DNA of 5,487 nucleotides from CAYNDL01 sp964396115 (GTDB lineage: Bacteria > Patescibacteriota > Andersenbacteria > UBA10190 > CAIZMI01). The notes under the pieces are model-generated. The model saw only the letters and a list, made by a program, of their open reading frames with translations, did no database searches and was not told the DNA's origin. The position numbers were made by a program, and so were the translations under genes. Location of the stretch: contig CAYNDL010000058.1 in the NCBI GenBank assembly GCA_964396115.1, positions 1-5,487 on the forward strand, written 5' to 3'. Each line of letters begins with the position of its first letter. The first letter of the stretch is position 1. Below are positions 5,417 through 5,487 of this stretch, in pieces.

Positions 5417-5487
5417 TTGTTTCTCCTTTCTTTACTTTCTCTTTCTTAGCTTTTTTTAGAAGTGGCAACATACTTCTAACGATTCCA
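5406..5487 (-). CDS. C-terminal end of a ribosomal protein, S5 or L30 (5' part outside window)
   Basis: Only the last 26 codons are present: GIVRSMLPLLKKAKKEKVK and a short polar tail ending in TAA at 5406-5408, inside rplO. The VRSMLPLL segment can be aligned with the S5 C-terminal helix (NVVRATxxALK) and also with the L30 end (IRGMxxxV). Both genes are normal upstream neighbours of rplO. The other two frames hit stops within 4 and 10 codons. S5 is favoured if this is a lineage without L30 (the Candidate Phyla Radiation lacks it), but the fragment is too short to decide. Confidence 0.55.
   Translation of the reverse strand, partial: GIVRSMLPLLKKAKKEKVKKGETNAS
5421..5427 (-). promoter_or_regulatory. 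Shine-Dalgarno of rplO
   Basis: The minus strand reads AAAGGAGAAACAA directly before the rplO ATG, a near-perfect ribosome binding site inside the 3' end of the upstream gene. It shows that the host ribosome uses Shine-Dalgarno pairing for at least some genes, so the lack of one at secY and GH130 is gene-specific. Confidence 0.8.

Overview
The window is a bacterial chromosome segment read mostly from the minus strand. It carries the distal half of a ribosomal-protein (spc-type) operon: the last codons of a ribosomal protein (S5 or L30), rplO (L15) and secY, then, after an interruption, adk and a 3'-truncated map that runs off the left edge. TGA acts as an ordinary stop for secY, adk and the unknown gene, so the standard bacterial code applies. 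The style is short intergenic gaps, start/stop overlaps, GTG/TTG starts, a zinc-type Adk lid and several genes without a Shine-Dalgarno. That would fit a small-genome lineage such as the Candidate Phyla Radiation, but the assignment is inference, not proof.

Layout from right to left on the minus strand: ribosomal protein C-terminus (5406-5487), rplO (4958-5416) and secY (3645-4937). Two small hairpins follow secY, then a near-consensus sigma70-type promoter (TTGACA, 17 bp, TAAAGT). Next come a short GC-richer ORF (3394-3546) and an unrecognised 261-residue protein (2612-3397), joined by an ATGA overlap. A strong hairpin plus U-tract at 2471-2500 ends this transcript. On the plus strand, convergent with it, is a GH130-family glycoside phosphorylase/hydrolase (1395-2474). 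A 74-77 base divergent spacer separates GH130 from adk (652-1317, minus). adk overlaps map (1-655, minus) by ATGA.

The conserved genes belong to translation and secretion: L15 builds the large subunit, SecY is the translocon pore, Adk supplies ADP, and Map removes the initiator methionine. The two genes between secY and adk, one on each strand, break an arrangement that is usually contiguous. They look like an accessory insertion with their own promoters and terminator. The most noteworthy signals are a perfect 10+10 bp palindrome just downstream of the accessory promoter, the small coupled ORF, and -10-like boxes placed exactly 6 bases before the start codons of secY, GH130 and the small ORF, which suggests leaderless mRNAs. 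No CRISPR array, tRNA, rRNA or insertion sequence was seen.
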